The notes: generated from the sequence alone by a model not told the origin. DNA of 64,000 nucleotides from Streptomyces sp. NBC_00285 (GCF_036174265.1 NZ_CP108055.1:7750001-7814000); one strand, 5' to 3'. Numbered from the stretch's first letter, positions 8,702 to 18,614 are shown. Numbers and translations: made by a program.

Positions 8702-9603
8702 ACGGGAAGACTCCGCCGCCCGACGGCCTTGTCATCGTCGACAAGCCGTCGGGCTTCACTTCGCACGACGTGGTCGCCAAGATGCGCGGGATCGCCAGGA
8801 CCCGCCGCGTCGGACACGCAGGCACCCTCGACCCCATGGCGACGGGCGTCCTCGTCCTCGGCGTCGAGAAGGCGACCAAGCTCCTCGGGCACCTCGCGCT
8901 GACCGAGAAGGAGTACGTGGGCACGATTCGGCTCGGCCAGACCACCCTGACCGACGACGCGGAGGGCGAGATCACGGGGTCGGCAGACGCCTCGAAGGTC
9001 ACCCGGGACGCCGTCGACGCCGGGATCGCCAAGCTGAGCGGCGCCATCATGCAGGTGCCGTCCAAGGTGAGCGCCATCAAGATCGACGGGGTGCGCTCCT
9101 ACAAGCGGGCCCGCGACGGCGAGGAGTTCGAGATCCCCGCCCGTCCCGTCACCGTCTCGTCCTTCGCGGTCCACGACATCCGGGACGCGGTCGCCGAGGA
9201 CGGCACCGCGGTCCTGGACCTGGTGGTCTCCGTGGTCTGCTCCTCCGGCACCTACATCCGGGCGCTCGCCCGCGACCTGGGCGCCGACCTGGGCGTGGGC
9301 GGCCACCTCACCGCCCTGCGTCGCACCCGCGTGGGCCCGTACAAGCTGGACTCGGCGAAGACCCTCGACCAGCTCCAGCAGGAGCTGACGGTGATGCCGA
9401 TCGCCGACGCCGCCATGGCCGCGTTCCCGCGCTGGGACGTCGACGCCCGGCGGGCCAAGCTGCTCGGCAACGGCGTACGGCTCGACATGCCCGACGCCTA
9501 CGCGGGCGCCGGCACGGTGGCCGTGTTCGACTCCGAGGGCCGCTTCCTCGCGCTGGTCGAGGAACACAAGGGCAAGGCGAAGAGCCTGGCCGTCTTCGGG
9601 TAG
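8698..9603 (+). CDS. truB: tRNA pseudouridine(55) synthase TruB
   Basis: This 301-aa enzyme makes pseudouridine-55 in the T loop of tRNAs. Motif I (DKPSGFTSHDVVAKMR) is at residues 14-29. The catalytic region HAGTLDPMATGVLVLGVEKATK contains the essential Asp at about position 45. The KEYVGTIRLGQTTLTDDAEGE strand and the GTYIRALARDLGADLG motif are also present. The C-terminal domain matches actinobacterial TruB (NGVRLDMPDAYAGAG). Translation is coupled to rbfA by a 4-base overlap. A perfect inverted repeat about 140 bases downstream probably ends the operon. Confidence 0.96.
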   Translation: MNGKTPPPDGLVIVDKPSGFTSHDVVAKMRGIARTRRVGHAGTLDPMATGVLVLGVEKATKLLGHLALTEKEYVGTIRLGQTTLTDDAEGEITGSADASKVTRDAVDAGIAKLSGAIMQVPSKVSAIKIDGVRSYKRARDGEEFEIPARPVTVSSFAVHDIRDAVAEDGTAVLDLVVSVVCSSGTYIRALARDLGADLGVGGHLTALRRTRVGPYKLDSAKTLDQLQQELTVMPIADAAMAAFPRWDVDARRAKLLGNGVRLDMPDAYAGAGTVAVFDSEGRFLALVEEHKGKAKSLAVFG

Positions 9604-9742
9604 AGGCGGTCCGGCGGGTCGGGTCGGCCGACAGGCCCCGCGCGTTGTTGCCGACCCGGGCGGGGCCGGCCTTGAGGCCAAGCTTCGCGATGTCGGGTCC
9701 GTCACGGCGGGCAGGCGCGGCCGGGGCGTCGGAGTCGGCTGC

Positions 9743-9783
9743 CCGTGGAGCGGCGATCACGGGGTTGCGTCGCCGCTCCACGG
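9743..9783. terminator. Inverted repeat downstream of truB
   Basis: CCGTGGAGCGGCGA (9743-9756) and TCGCCGCTCCACGG (9770-9783) form a perfect 14-bp stem with a 13-base loop. There is no U-tract, as is common in Streptomyces. It lies in the 364-base stretch 9604-9967 between truB and the large NTPase gene; the rest of that stretch shows no convincing gene or promoter. Confidence 0.6.
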
Positions 9784-9967
9784 TCCCCCTCGGTTCCCCC
9801 ACCCCTAGGGTGTATCCGCCCGTCCCCTTCCATTCACCCGCGCGGACGGGCGCTCGGAGTGAACCGGGGGAGCGGAAGGGGGCGCGTTCACCACGCGATC
9901 TGTCCCGCTGATCACCACGCGCCTACCGTCGAAAGCAGGAACGTGCGTACGGCGGGGAGGTTCGACC

Positions 9968-12900
9968 ATGGCGGCTCGGGGCCCGCGGGGTGACTCCGTC
10001 GGCGCAGCGGTGCCTCTCCCCTCCGATGTCGGCGCGGGGAGCCCGGCGCAGCGGGACGGGGCCGCACGGGAGACGGCCCCGACCATGGAGCAGCGGGGCC
10101 GGAAGACCAGTCTGCCGGGCGACCCGGAGACAGGCTCCGCAGGGCGCGCCGACCGCGAGGCGGCACAGGAGGGACGGCGGGTCCGCTGGGGGGCCCCGGA
10201 GGCCGACGACACCGGTCGGAGCGGGTGCGAGAGATCCCGGTCGGCGCGGCACGGCGCCCCTCCCCGGCACGCGCGCGGCCGCAGCAGCGGACTTCAGGAA
10301 CAGGTCTCCGGGCCCGGCCGGGACGAAGACCTCGTACGCATCCACGATCTGGCCGGGCGGGTCCGGGGCACCGGATTCGTGGCCGATCACCACGGCACCG
10401 TCGTCACCAGTCACGAGGCCGTCGACGGGCTGCCCCGACTGGTGCTGCGCGCCTCCGGTGACCGCACCTGTGTGGTGACCGCCGACGCGGTGACCCCGCT
10501 GCCCGAGCTGGACCTGGCGCTCGTGCGGACCGAGGGGCTCGGTGTCGACCCGCTCCCGGTCGCCGCGCACGACTCCGCCGAGACCGGCGCCTACGTCCGC
10601 CTCCCCGCAGGCTGCTGGCGCGAGGCACGGGTTCTCGGCGCGACCCCCGTGACCTACACGGCCACCGACCGTTTCCACCTCCTCGACGACGTCCTGGAGC
10701 TGGCGATCGGCACCGCGGGACGGGACGCCCTGCGGCTGGGCGGCGGGGCCGCCGGGGGACCGGTGCTCGACGCCGGGACCGGCGCGGTCGTCGCCGTCCT
10801 CGGCACCGCGCTGCAGAGCGGCCATCGCGACAGCGGCTACGCGGTCCCGCTCCGCTCCGCCCGGTCCGGCCCCCTCGCCGACCTGCTCGCCGAGAACGCG
10901 GCGACGGTCCCGGCGTACGGCGCCGACCTCAACCTGGCCGGCGTGCTGGAACTGACGGCCACCTCGGTGGGCCAGGACGGCCCGCCGGGCACGCTGGCGG
11001 GATACGTGGGGCGCGGAGGCACCACGGAACCGGTCGAAAGGGCCGCGACAGCACGGGAGTTCACCGCCTTCACCGAGGGCCGGGCCACCGTCCTCGGGCT
11101 GGTCGGCCCGCCCGGCAGCGGCCGTACGACGGAACTCGCGGCCCTCGCCGCCCGCCGCCACCGGGGCCCCGCCCCGGCCCCCACCCTCTGGCTGCGCGGC
11201 GCCGACCTGGCGGACACCGACACCTCGGTCGCCGACGCGGCCGGCCGCGCGCTCACCAGGGCCGCCCGCATCGTGGCGAGCTCCTCGGACACCGTCCCCG
11301 CCGACCTCGGCGACATCACCCCCGAGCGCCTGGCCCGCCTGTCACGGGCCGCCGGCCGACCCCTGATCCTCCTGCTCGACGGCCCCGAGGAGATGCCCCC
11401 GGTCCTGGCCCACCGCCTGGCCGAGTGGACCGAGGGCACGGTGAAGTGGCTGCGGGACACGGGAGCGCGCCTGGTGGTGGGGTGCCGGGAGGAGTACTGG
11501 GAGGGGGCGGGGACGGCCTTCCCGGAGGACCTGCTGCACGGCAGCCCGGACCGGTGCTTTCCGCCCTGCGTCCGCCTCGGCGACCTCACCGACGACGAGG
11601 CCCGCCGGGCCAGGGCCCGCTACGCCCTCTCCGACGGCGCCCTGAGCGGCCCCGACGCCAGGCACCCCCTCGCCCTCCGCCTCCTCTCCGAGGTCCGTGC
11701 GGCCCTCCCGCACGTCCCGCACGCCCCCGTGGACCGCGACGAGGTCTTCTCGGCGTACCTCGACCTGATGTGCCTGCGCATCGCGGTACGGCTGGCCACA
11801 CCGGGCGGTCTGCGCGGCACCGCCGTCCGCCGCCTCGCCGCGAAGGTCTGCGGACAGGTCCACGAGGCCGCCCGCCGCAGCCTCGGCCCCGGCCAGGGCG
11901 AACTGGACCGCGAGTCCTTCGAGGCCGTGTTCCCCTGGGGCCCGGCCCCCGCACGCCCCGGCGGCTCCGGCTGGGCCACCGCCGTCCTCACCGAGGGCCT
12001 CCTCGTCCCCGCCGGCACCGGCTACCGCTTCGCCCACGAGGAACTCGCCGACTGGATCCAGGGCACACACCTGGACCTGGACGAGGCCCTGCGCGCCCTG
12101 GTCCACCGCCGCCGCACCGGCCGGGAACACCCCCTCCCCGTCCCGCACCACCGCATCGGCCCCGTCGTCCAGGCCCTGCTCCTCGTCGCCCGCCAGCAGG
12201 GCGCACCCCGACTGGCGTGCCGACTGCAGGAGTTGGTCCACGCCCTCGACGCCGACCCGGACTCCTGGTGGGCGGCCCGCCTCCTCACCGAGACCCTGCT
12301 GCGCGTGCCCGACGCGACGCCGTACGCCGATGTCCTGCGGCAGCTCACCGACCGTCTCGTGGCCCGGCGCCGTCAGGAGGAACCGGTACCGCCCGCGTTC
12401 GGCCCCGCCTTCTGGACCGCCCTTGCGCTCCCGCCGGGCGCCCGCTTCGACCTGCTCCGCCGTCTCGTCCTCGCCGACGGGCCCCCGCACCGGCCCGGCC
12501 CCCGGTTCCTGGACGCCGTGGCGGAGCTGCTCGCCGCCGACCCCGCCGCCGTACAGCCGCATCTCACCGGCTGGTTCGACGACGAGCGGCCGCTGCCCGC
12601 GACCCCGCACGCGACCGTTGCCAAGGCCGCGCAGGCGCTGCTGCACACGCATCGGACCCGGGCCCTGGACGACCTCACCGAGGTGCTCGTCGGCCGCGCG
12701 CACCGGCGGGCCGACGAACTGCTCGCCGTGCTGGCCGAGGACGAACCGTCGGCGGTGTGCCGGGCCGTGGACCGGTGGGCGCACGACGAGCGGCCGGCGC
12801 GAAGGGTGGCGGCGCTGGCGTACGGACTGCGCGCCGCCCCGCACGTACGCACCGAGGCCGACCGCGAACTCCTGCGCTACGCAGCCCTCACCCTGCTCGC

Positions 12901-13693
12901 CCGCCCCGACGACTGCACCCTGCACGGCGGCGCGCTCGCCCTGCTCGTCCGCGACCCACGCACGCGTGCCCGTCATCTCCCGCAGGCGCTCGGGCACTTC
13001 GCGGCCGGTGACCCGCAGTTCCCGCCGAGCGCGCTGGTCCCCGCGCTCGCCACCGACCCCGACCCGGTCCTGGACGCGTTCCGGGAGCGGCTGCGCCGAC
13101 CGGGCGCCGGAGAGGCGCTGCGCACCCTCGCCGACGTCACCACGCCCGCACTGGCACGCCGGGTGGCCGCGCTGGTGCGGGAGGCTGTCCAGCAGCGCCC
13201 CGAGACGGCCGGAGACGTGGCTGCGTACGTCGACCGGCGCCTCGACCAGGGCCCCGCCGCCCGGGCCGTCCTGCTGCCTCTGGTGACCGGCCTCCTCGAC
13301 GGCGGCCCGGAAGGGGTGCGGGCCGCGCTGGCGGCCGTGCTCGCGGGGCCCGGCGCCCCCGTCTCCCTGCCGCTGCGCCAGGAACTCCTCGAATCCCTCC
13401 TCGACCACGAACAGGAGCCCGCGGTCCTGGTGGCCCTGCTGCCCGCGGCCGCCGCCCGCGTGGACGCAGGCATCCGCGATCTCGTGCACCGCATCGGCCT
13501 TCTGCTCGTCCGCACCCCGGACGGTGCGAACCGCTTCGACCGCGGTCTCGTCGACCTCGGCCGGCATGTCCCCGGGTTCGCCGCGCTGGTCGCCGGCTGG
13601 CTCACCGAGAGCCCCGAGGAGTGGGCGGCGGTGGTCGGGCCCAGCACCCGGCGGATGATCGAGAACCTGGCGGGCGTCCGGGTACCCGCCTGA
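9968..13693 (+). CDS. Large trypsin-fold / P-loop NTPase fusion, protease nucleophile lost
   Basis: A 1241-aa multidomain protein. The first ~115 residues are Arg/Gly-rich and look unstructured. A trypsin-like domain follows (about 120-320): GTGFVADHHGTVVTSHEAVDG supplies the His and LPELDLALV the Asp. The usual GxSGGP reads GGGAAGGPVLD (about 258), so the nucleophile Ser is Ala and proteolysis is not expected. Next is a STAND-like NTPase with Walker A GPPGSGRTT (about 381-389) and Walker B LILLLDGPEE (about 466). A long helical region to the C-terminus could be HEAT-like. The arrangement resembles signalling NTPases with a protease-like N-terminal module. The start at 9968 is a choice; an in-frame ATG at 10085 would also retain all domains. 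Confidence 0.65.
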   Translation: MAARGPRGDSVGAAVPLPSDVGAGSPAQRDGAARETAPTMEQRGRKTSLPGDPETGSAGRADREAAQEGRRVRWGAPEADDTGRSGCERSRSARHGAPPRHARGRSSGLQEQVSGPGRDEDLVRIHDLAGRVRGTGFVADHHGTVVTSHEAVDGLPRLVLRASGDRTCVVTADAVTPLPELDLALVRTEGLGVDPLPVAAHDSAETGAYVRLPAGCWREARVLGATPVTYTATDRFHLLDDVLELAIGTAGRDALRLGGGAAGGPVLDAGTGAVVAVLGTALQSGHRDSGYAVPLRSARSGPLADLLAENAATVPAYGADLNLAGVLELTATSVGQDGPPGTLAGYVGRGGTTEPVERAATAREFTAFTEGRATVLGLVGPPGSGRTTELAALAARRHRGPAPAPTLWLRGADLADTDTSVADAAGRALTRAARIVASSSDTVPADLGDITPERLARLSRAAGRPLILLLDGPEEMPPVLAHRLAEWTEGTVKWLRDTGARLVVGCREEYWEGAGTAFPEDLLHGSPDRCFPPCVRLGDLTDDEARRARARYALSDGALSGPDARHPLALRLLSEVRAALPHVPHAPVDRDEVFSAYLDLMCLRIAVRLATPGGLRGTAVRRLAAKVCGQVHEAARRSLGPGQGELDRESFEAVFPWGPAPARPGGSGWATAVLTEGLLVPAGTGYRFAHEELADWIQGTHLDLDEALRALVHRRRTGREHPLPVPHHRIGPVVQALLLVARQQGAPRLACRLQELVHALDADPDSWWAARLLTETLLRVPDATPYADVLRQLTDRLVARRRQEEPVPPAFGPAFWTALALPPGARFDLLRRLVLADGPPHRPGPRFLDAVAELLAADPAAVQPHLTGWFDDERPLPATPHATVAKAAQALLHTHRTRALDDLTEVLVGRAHRRADELLAVLAEDEPSAVCRAVDRWAHDERPARRVAALAYGLRAAPHVRTEADRELLRYAALTLLARPDDCTLHGGALALLVRDPRTRARHLPQALGHFAAGDPQFPPSALVPALATDPDPVLDAFRERLRRPGAGEALRTLADVTTPALARRVAALVREAVQQRPETAGDVAAYVDRRLDQGPAARAVLLPLVTGLLDGGPEGVRAALAAVLAGPGAPVSLPLRQELLESLLDHEQEPAVLVALLPAAAARVDAGIRDLVHRIGLLLVRTPDGANRFDRGLVDLGRHVPGFAALVAGWLTESPEEWAAVVGPSTRRMIENLAGVRVPA

Positions 13694-13819
13694 GATTGCG
13701 TGCGTCGGGTCACAGCCCCCATGCCGATGCGAGCCACGGGCACACGGCATGGCACCCTTAGACCTGCCATAAGTCGTGAGGGTCAATACCGGACACGGGT
13801 TCGACGAGGAGCGGTCACA

Positions 13820-14773
13820 GTGCAGCGCTGGCGTGGCTTGGAGGACATCCCCGAGGACTGGGGGCGCAGCGTCGTCACCATCGGTTCCTATGACGGGGTC
13901 CACCGCGGGCACCAGCTGATCATCCGGCATGCCGTGGACCGCGCCCGCGAGCTGGGCGTCCCCTCCGTCGTCGTCACCTTCGACCCGCACCCCAGCGAGG
14001 TCGTCCGTCCCGGCAGCCATCCCCCGCTGCTGGCCCCGCACCACCGCCGTGCCGAGCTGATGTCCGGTCTGGGCGTGGACGCGGTCCTGATCGTCCCCTT
14101 CACCAAGGAGTTCTCGAAGCTCTCGCCGGCCGACTTCGTCGCCAAGGTCCTGGTCGACAAGCTGCACGCCAAGGCGGTCGTCGAGGGTCCCAACTTCCGC
14201 TTCGGCCACAAGGCCGCGGGCAATGTCGACGTCCTCGTCGAGCAGGGCAAGACGTACGACTTCGAGGTCGAGATCGTCGACCTGTACGTGTCCGGCACGG
14301 CGGGCGGCGGCGAGCCCTTCTCCTCCACGCTGACCCGGCGCCTGGTCGCCGAGGGCGACGTGGAGGGCGCCGGGGAGATCCTGGGCCGCCCGCACCGGGT
14401 GGAGGGCGTGGTCGTCCGCGGTGCCCAGCGGGGGCGGGAGTTGGGCTTCCCCACGGCCAATGTCGAGACCCTGCCTCACACCGCCATCCCGGCCGACGGT
14501 GTCTACGCCGGCTGGCTGCACACGCAGGGCGAGGCGATGCCGGCCGCGATCTCCGTCGGCACCAACCCGCAGTTCGACGGCACCGAGCGCACCGTGGAGG
14601 CGTACGCGATCGACCGGATCGGGCTCGATCTGTACGGGCTGCACGTGGCGGTGGACTTCCTCGCCTACGTGCGCGGACAGCAGAAGTTCGAGTCGCTGGA
14701 CGCCCTGCTGAAGGCGATGGCCGTCGACGTGCAGCGCTGCCGTGAGCTGATCGGGAACGCCGCCCGGGCCTGA
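13820..14773 (+). CDS. ribF: Bifunctional riboflavin kinase/FAD synthetase
   Basis: This 317-aa enzyme phosphorylates riboflavin to FMN and adenylylates FMN to FAD. The N-terminal nucleotidyltransferase has GSYDGVHRGHQLIIRHA (near residues 23-40, the HxGH-type motif) and FDPHPSEVVRP. The C-terminal flavokinase begins near residue 190 with GRPHRVEGVVVRGAQRGRELGFPTANV, including the PTAN motif. The start is taken as GTG at 13820 after GAGGAGCGGTCACA, because VQRWRGLEDIP is the usual opening; the upstream in-frame extension looks non-coding. It converges on the ESX-associated ATPase gene across a strong bidirectional inverted repeat. Confidence 0.95.
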   Translation: MQRWRGLEDIPEDWGRSVVTIGSYDGVHRGHQLIIRHAVDRARELGVPSVVVTFDPHPSEVVRPGSHPPLLAPHHRRAELMSGLGVDAVLIVPFTKEFSKLSPADFVAKVLVDKLHAKAVVEGPNFRFGHKAAGNVDVLVEQGKTYDFEVEIVDLYVSGTAGGGEPFSSTLTRRLVAEGDVEGAGEILGRPHRVEGVVVRGAQRGRELGFPTANVETLPHTAIPADGVYAGWLHTQGEAMPAAISVGTNPQFDGTERTVEAYAIDRIGLDLYGLHVAVDFLAYVRGQQKFESLDALLKAMAVDVQRCRELIGNAARA

Positions 14774-14780
14774 GGCGCGC

Positions 14781-14831
14781 GGACACGAAAGGGGGCCGGC
14801 ACCGTGAAGGTGCCGGCCCCCTTTCGTGTCC
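14781..14831. terminator. Bidirectional terminator between ribF and the ParA-like gene
   Basis: A perfect 23-bp inverted repeat: left arm 14781-14803, right arm 14809-14831, with the 5-base loop GTGAA. The arms contain an AAAG(G)5 stretch on one side and CCCCCTTT on the other, so both strands end in a short pyrimidine run. It lies between convergent genes, eight bases after the ribF stop, and should end transcription from both sides. Confidence 0.9.
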
Positions 14832-14845
14832 GCTGCCGATTCCGC

Positions 14846-17839
14846 CTACTGCTGCGGCGGCTGCTGGGCGTTCGGGTCGTACGGCGGCTGGGGGTACCCG
14901 GGATGCGGCTGCCCGGGCTGCCCGGGCTGAGGGGTCTGCCAGGGCTGGCCGGGCTGGGCACCCGGGTAGCCCTGGAACGGCGGCTGGGGCTGCTGCTGCG
15001 GCGGCTGTCCGGCCGGAGCCTGCTGACCCGGCATCGGGGGCGCCATGGTCGGCGGCTGGACGCCGGCGTTGCCCGTCCACAGCCCCTGTTCCTGCTGGGC
15101 GCGCACGAAGTCCTCGGCCACCATGGTGGCCAGCTCGAAGTACGCCTCCCGGACCTTCGGCCGCATCATGTCCAGGTCGACCTCGGCACCGGCCGCCAGG
15201 TGCTCGTCGAACGGTACGACGATCACGCCGCGGCAGCGCTGCTCGAAGTGCGTGACGATGTCCTCGACCTTGATCGTCTTGCCGGTCTCGCGCACACCCG
15301 AGATCACGGTGATGGACCGGGAGACCAGCGACGCGTAGCCGTGCGCCGACAGCCAGTCGAGCGTCGTGCTGGCGCTGCTCGCCCCGTCCACCGACGGCGT
15401 CGAGATGATGATCAGCTGGTCGGCGAGGTCGAGCACCCCGCGCATGGCGCTGTAGAGCAGACCCGTGCCCGAGTCGGTGAGGATGATCGGGTACTGACGG
15501 CCCAGCACGTCGATCGCGCGCCGGTAGTCCTCGTCGTTGAACGTCGTGGACACGGCCGGGTCGACGTCGTTGGCGATGATCTCCAGGCCGGAGGGCGCCT
15601 GCGAGGTGAACCGCCGGATGTCCATGTACGAGTTGAGATACGGGATCGCCTGGACCAGGTCACGGATGGTGGCACCGGTCTCGCGCCGCACCCGGCGGCC
15701 GAGCGTGCCGGCGTCCGGGTTGGCGTCGATGGCGAGGATCTTGTCCTGCCGCTCGGTGGCGAGGGTCGAGCCGAGGGCGGTGGTCGTGGTCGTCTTGCCC
15801 ACGCCGCCCTTGAGGCTGATCACCGCGATCCGGTAGCAGGACAGCACCGGAGTGCGGATGAGGTCGAGCTTGCGCTGCCTCTCCTGCTCCTCCTTCTTGC
15901 CGCCGATCTTGAACTTCGAGCCGCCCGGAACGGGACGGCTGCTCTTGGCCTTCAGCTTCTTGCTGTTGACCAGCCGGTCCGACGTCAGCTCGACGGCGGC
16001 GTTGTAGCCGAGCGGCGCACCCGCGCCGGCGACCTGCTGCCGCTGGTCGTGCTGAACGGCCGCCGGCCACGCGGCCCCGGTGCGGGGATCCACGCCGGGC
16101 TGGCCGGGAGCACCCGCGTAGGGGCTGGGATTGGGGTGGGCTGCCTGCGGCGGCTGCCCCGGGAACTGCTGCTGTCCCGGCTGGGCCGGGGGCGGCGGCA
16201 CGGGCTGACCGGGGTGGCCGGGCTGCGCGGGGGCCTGCTGCTGGGGGTAGCCGTAGCCGCTCTGGTCGGGCTGGGGGGCGGGCGGCTGCGGGAACCCGTA
16301 GCCGCTCTGCGGGTTCGGCGGCACCGGCGGCTGCGGGAAGCCGTAACCGCTCTGCGGGTTCGGGGGAGCGGGCGGCTGGGGGTAGCCGTAGCCGCCCTGG
16401 CCGGGCTGATGAGGCGCGGGGGGCTGCGGGAAGCCGTAACCGCCCTGGGGGTTCGGGGGTGCAGGCGGCTGGGGGTAGCCGTAACCGTCCTGTGCCGCCG
16501 GGTCCCCGGGCTGCGGCGGGGTGGCCGGCCATCCTCCGGGCGCGGGCTGCGGTGCCTGGGGCTGGGCGGGCGGCAGCGGGGCGCCGGGCTGCGCGGCGGG
16601 CGGCTGCGGCTGCCCACCGGTCGTCCACTCCGGGGCCGACGGCGGCACCCCGCCGGACGCCGCCGACGCGAACTGGGGCGGCAACGGCGGGACGGCACCC
16701 TGAGGAGCCGGCGGCGGCCGCCAGCCGTCCTGCTGCGCGTCGGGCTGCTCCGGTACGGGGCTCTGGGGGGCCGGGGGCTGCTCCGGTACGGCGGTCTGCG
16801 CGGCCGGGGCGGCGGCCTGCGGCTCGGTAGCTGTCTCGCCTACCGGAGCGGGGGCCTCGGGAGCGGGGGGTACCTGGACTTCCGGTGCCGCGGCCTCGGG
16901 GGCCGGGGCCTGGGGGGCGTCCGCGCTCGGGTCGGCGGCTCCGGTCTCGTCGTCGGAGCCGGTTGCCGGTGCTGTCTCGCCCGGGGCCTGGGCCTGGGCG
17001 GCCGGTGCTACTGAGGCTGCCTCCGGCTCAGGGGACGCCTGCGGGGCTTCGGCGGGGGGCGCCGGCTCGGGGGCGGTGGGTGCGGTGGGTGCGAGGGGTG
17101 CCTCCGCCGACGGGGCGGCGGGGGGCTGGGGAGCGCTCGGCGGCGTAGCGGGGGCGGACAGGGCGTTGATACGGCCGTCCGCGTCGCCGCCTGCGGAAGC
17201 CGCGCCGACGTCCGAGGCGGACGGGGCGGGGGCTGCGGGGGGCGCGGGCTGCACCGGAGGCGCCGGAGCCACGGGTGGTGCGGGCGCCACAGGCGGTGCC
17301 GGAGCTGCCGGGGCCACGGGGGGCGCGGGTGCCACCGGGACCGTGGGAGCCACCGGCGCCACCGGGGTCGCCGGAGGGGTGGGCGGTTGCGGGTAGCCGT
17401 AGCCGCTCTGGGGGTTCGGGGGAGCTGGGGGTTGCGGGTAGCCGTAGCCGCTCTGGGGGTTCGGGGGCGCGGGGGGCTGCGGGACCGTGCCGGGGTTGCC
17501 CGTCCACGGCGGCGGCGGAGGCGGCGGCGTCATGCCGGGCGCACCCGCGGACGGGTCGAACTGCGGACCGGGAACGGGGGCCGGGCCAGGGGTCGGTACA
17601 CCGACCGGCGACGGTGCGGAACCGGACGTATCGGGGTAACCGGGGTGAGGTGCAGGCGCGGTGGGGGCAGGGGCGGGAGGCTCAGGCTCGGCCTCGGGTG
17701 CCGCGCTCTGCGTGTACCAGGCAGGTGCGGCGTAATCGATGGTGAACTCGCCCGTGATCTCGACGGCGGACTCCGCGTCGGACTGGTCGTCGCTGGGCGT
17801 GGTCCAGCCCGCGCGCAGCCCGTCCCGATCGCTCTGCAC
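14846..17839 (-). CDS. EspI-like ParA/MinD ATPase with long Pro-rich N-terminus
   Basis: A 997-aa protein with a ~600-residue Pro/Ala/Gln-rich N-terminal part and a C-terminal ParA/MinD ATPase. The ATPase has the deviant Walker [12 protein letters not shown] (about 675-685), an [14 protein letters not shown] switch and LTDSGTG in the Walker B region. The N-terminal part contains two clusters of [18 protein letters not shown] units (about 125-155 and 450-535), and a short Gln/Pro-rich tail closes the protein. This architecture matches EspI-type ATPases of mycobacterial ESX loci, which are linked to control of secretion. It starts at GTG 17839 and ends at the shared ribF terminator. As the leftmost ESX-linked gene it may sense energy status or partition the apparatus; that is inference. 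Confidence 0.75.
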   Translation of the reverse strand: MQSDRDGLRAGWTTPSDDQSDAESAVEITGEFTIDYAAPAWYTQSAAPEAEPEPPAPAPTAPAPHPGYPDTSGSAPSPVGVPTPGPAPVPGPQFDPSAGAPGMTPPPPPPPWTGNPGTVPQPPAPPNPQSGYGYPQPPAPPNPQSGYGYPQPPTPPATPVAPVAPTVPVAPAPPVAPAAPAPPVAPAPPVAPAPPVQPAPPAAPAPSASDVGAASAGGDADGRINALSAPATPPSAPQPPAAPSAEAPLAPTAPTAPEPAPPAEAPQASPEPEAASVAPAAQAQAPGETAPATGSDDETGAADPSADAPQAPAPEAAAPEVQVPPAPEAPAPVGETATEPQAAAPAAQTAVPEQPPAPQSPVPEQPDAQQDGWRPPPAPQGAVPPLPPQFASAASGGVPPSAPEWTTGGQPQPPAAQPGAPLPPAQPQAPQPAPGGWPATPPQPGDPAAQDGYGYPQPPAPPNPQGGYGFPQPPAPHQPGQGGYGYPQPPAPPNPQSGYGFPQPPVPPNPQSGYGFPQPPAPQPDQSGYGYPQQQAPAQPGHPGQPVPPPPAQPGQQQFPGQPPQAAHPNPSPYAGAPGQPGVDPRTGAAWPAAVQHDQRQQVAGAGAPLGYNAAVELTSDRLVNSKKLKAKSSRPVPGGSKFKIGGKKEEQERQRKLDLIRTPVLSCYRIAVISLKGGVGKTTTTTALGSTLATERQDKILAIDANPDAGTLGRRVRRETGATIRDLVQAIPYLNSYMDIRRFTSQAPSGLEIIANDVDPAVSTTFNDEDYRRAIDVLGRQYPIILTDSGTGLLYSAMRGVLDLADQLIIISTPSVDGASSASTTLDWLSAHGYASLVSRSITVISGVRETGKTIKVEDIVTHFEQRCRGVIVVPFDEHLAAGAEVDLDMMRPKVREAYFELATMVAEDFVRAQQEQGLWTGNAGVQPPTMAPPMPGQQAPAGQPPQQQPQPPFQGYPGAQPGQPWQTPQPGQPGQPHPGYPQPPYDPNAQQPPQQ
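16240..16500 (-). repeat. Coding repeats ([18 protein letters not shown] units)
   Basis: Six or so imperfect units of about 42-48 bases occur in tandem inside the EspI-like gene, each coding for G-Y-G-[YF]-P-Q-P-P-[AV]-P followed by Pro/Asn/Gln. A second, shorter cluster with the same unit lies near 17390-17470. The units differ mainly at third positions and in the linker, as expected for coding repeats under protein-level selection. They are not CRISPR repeats. Confidence 0.75.
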
Positions 17840-18116
17840 AATTCCTCCTGGTGTGGTGGTCGAGCACCCTCATGCCGTGTGGGCACTCATGTGCCGGGCC
17901 GGGGGCGACCGTCCTGTTGTCCGATCCGTCTGAGTCCCCTGGACGCGAACAACCCACCCGTGGGTTCTTACGTCGCACCCGCATCAAGCGTAAACGCCAC
18001 AGGGCCCGGCGGGGCAGGCCCGTCCACTGTGCGCTCGCACGCACAGGACCGTCGCCCGCCTCGATGTCGCCCTTGTGGTGGTTGGTCTTTCTTCTGCAGC
18101 CCGGTGCGGTTGGCTA

Positions 18117-18138
18117 CGGCCCGGCCGGGGCCGGGCCG
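18117..18138 (-). terminator. Hairpin downstream of the DUF397 gene
   Basis: CGGCCCGG (18117-18124) and CCGGGCCG (18131-18138) form a perfect 8-bp GC stem, 16 bases after the DUF397 stop on the minus strand. The remaining gap down to 17840 holds a second small palindrome (AACCCAC-CC-GTGGGTT, 17951-17966) and presumably the promoter of the EspI-like gene; no clear -10/-35 pair was identified there. Confidence 0.45.
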
Positions 18139-18153
18139 CCGTGCTCGCCGCGC

Positions 18154-18492
18154 CTACTCCGCGGTGAGCCCGCCGTTGTGCGGTGCGGGCTCCAGGTCGA
18201 ACTCGCCGTCACGGGCGCCGAGTACGAAGGCCCGCCACTCCGCCTCCGTGTACCGCAGCACGGTGTCCGGGTCCAGGGAGGACCGCATGGCCACCGCCCC
18301 CTCCGGGAGATAGGCGATCTCGACGCGCTCCTCGTGCTCCTCGGTGCCGGGGGCGCTTTGCCACTCGACATCCGAGATATCCAGGCCGTACAGCTCGTCC
18401 CGTTCCCTCGCCTTTCGCGCCCTGACGTCCTCGTCCGGTGTCTTTGCGGCGATGTCGTCCGCGTCAGCCATGGTCAGCGGGCCCTTTCTCAT
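18154..18492 (-). CDS. DUF397-domain protein
   Basis: A 112-aa acidic protein. The segment RVEIAYLPEGAVAMRSSLDPDTVLRYTEAEWRAFVLGARDGEFD (residues about 55-100) matches the DUF397 family: V-A-M-R-x-S, a short loop, then L-x-[FY]-T-x-x-E-W-x-A-F. Small DUF397 proteins are very common in Streptomyces, where they usually pair with an XRE-type regulator. No such regulator lies next to this one, so here it is an unusual ESX-linked copy. Two starts are possible: ATG 18492 (MRKGPLT, with GAGG seven bases upstream) and ATG 18471 (MADADD). The first has the better ribosome-binding site. Confidence 0.75.
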   Translation of the reverse strand: MRKGPLTMADADDIAAKTPDEDVRARKARERDELYGLDISDVEWQSAPGTEEHEERVEIAYLPEGAVAMRSSLDPDTVLRYTEAEWRAFVLGARDGEFDLEPAPHNGGLTAE

Positions 18493-18614
18493 GAGCGAAC
18501 CTCGTGCAGGAGAACCCTACTTGGCCTCGGCACCCTCACACGGCGCAACGGTTCGGTTACGAACTCGCGTGAGGGATCGGCACCTTGACCATGACGGCGT
18601 CACCCGCCGCCGGA

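Noticed and set aside
11342..14644. A 1100-codon minus-strand frame over the NTPase fusion and ribF
   Set aside because: It spans two well-supported plus-strand genes and has no domains.
16240..16500. Possible CRISPR-like array
   Set aside because: The units are imperfect, contiguous and in frame, encoding Pro/Tyr repeats; there are no unique spacers.
14804..17014. A 736-codon plus-strand frame over the EspI-like gene
   Set aside because: Antisense to the ParA domain and Pro-rich repeats; composition reflects the reverse of the coding strand.
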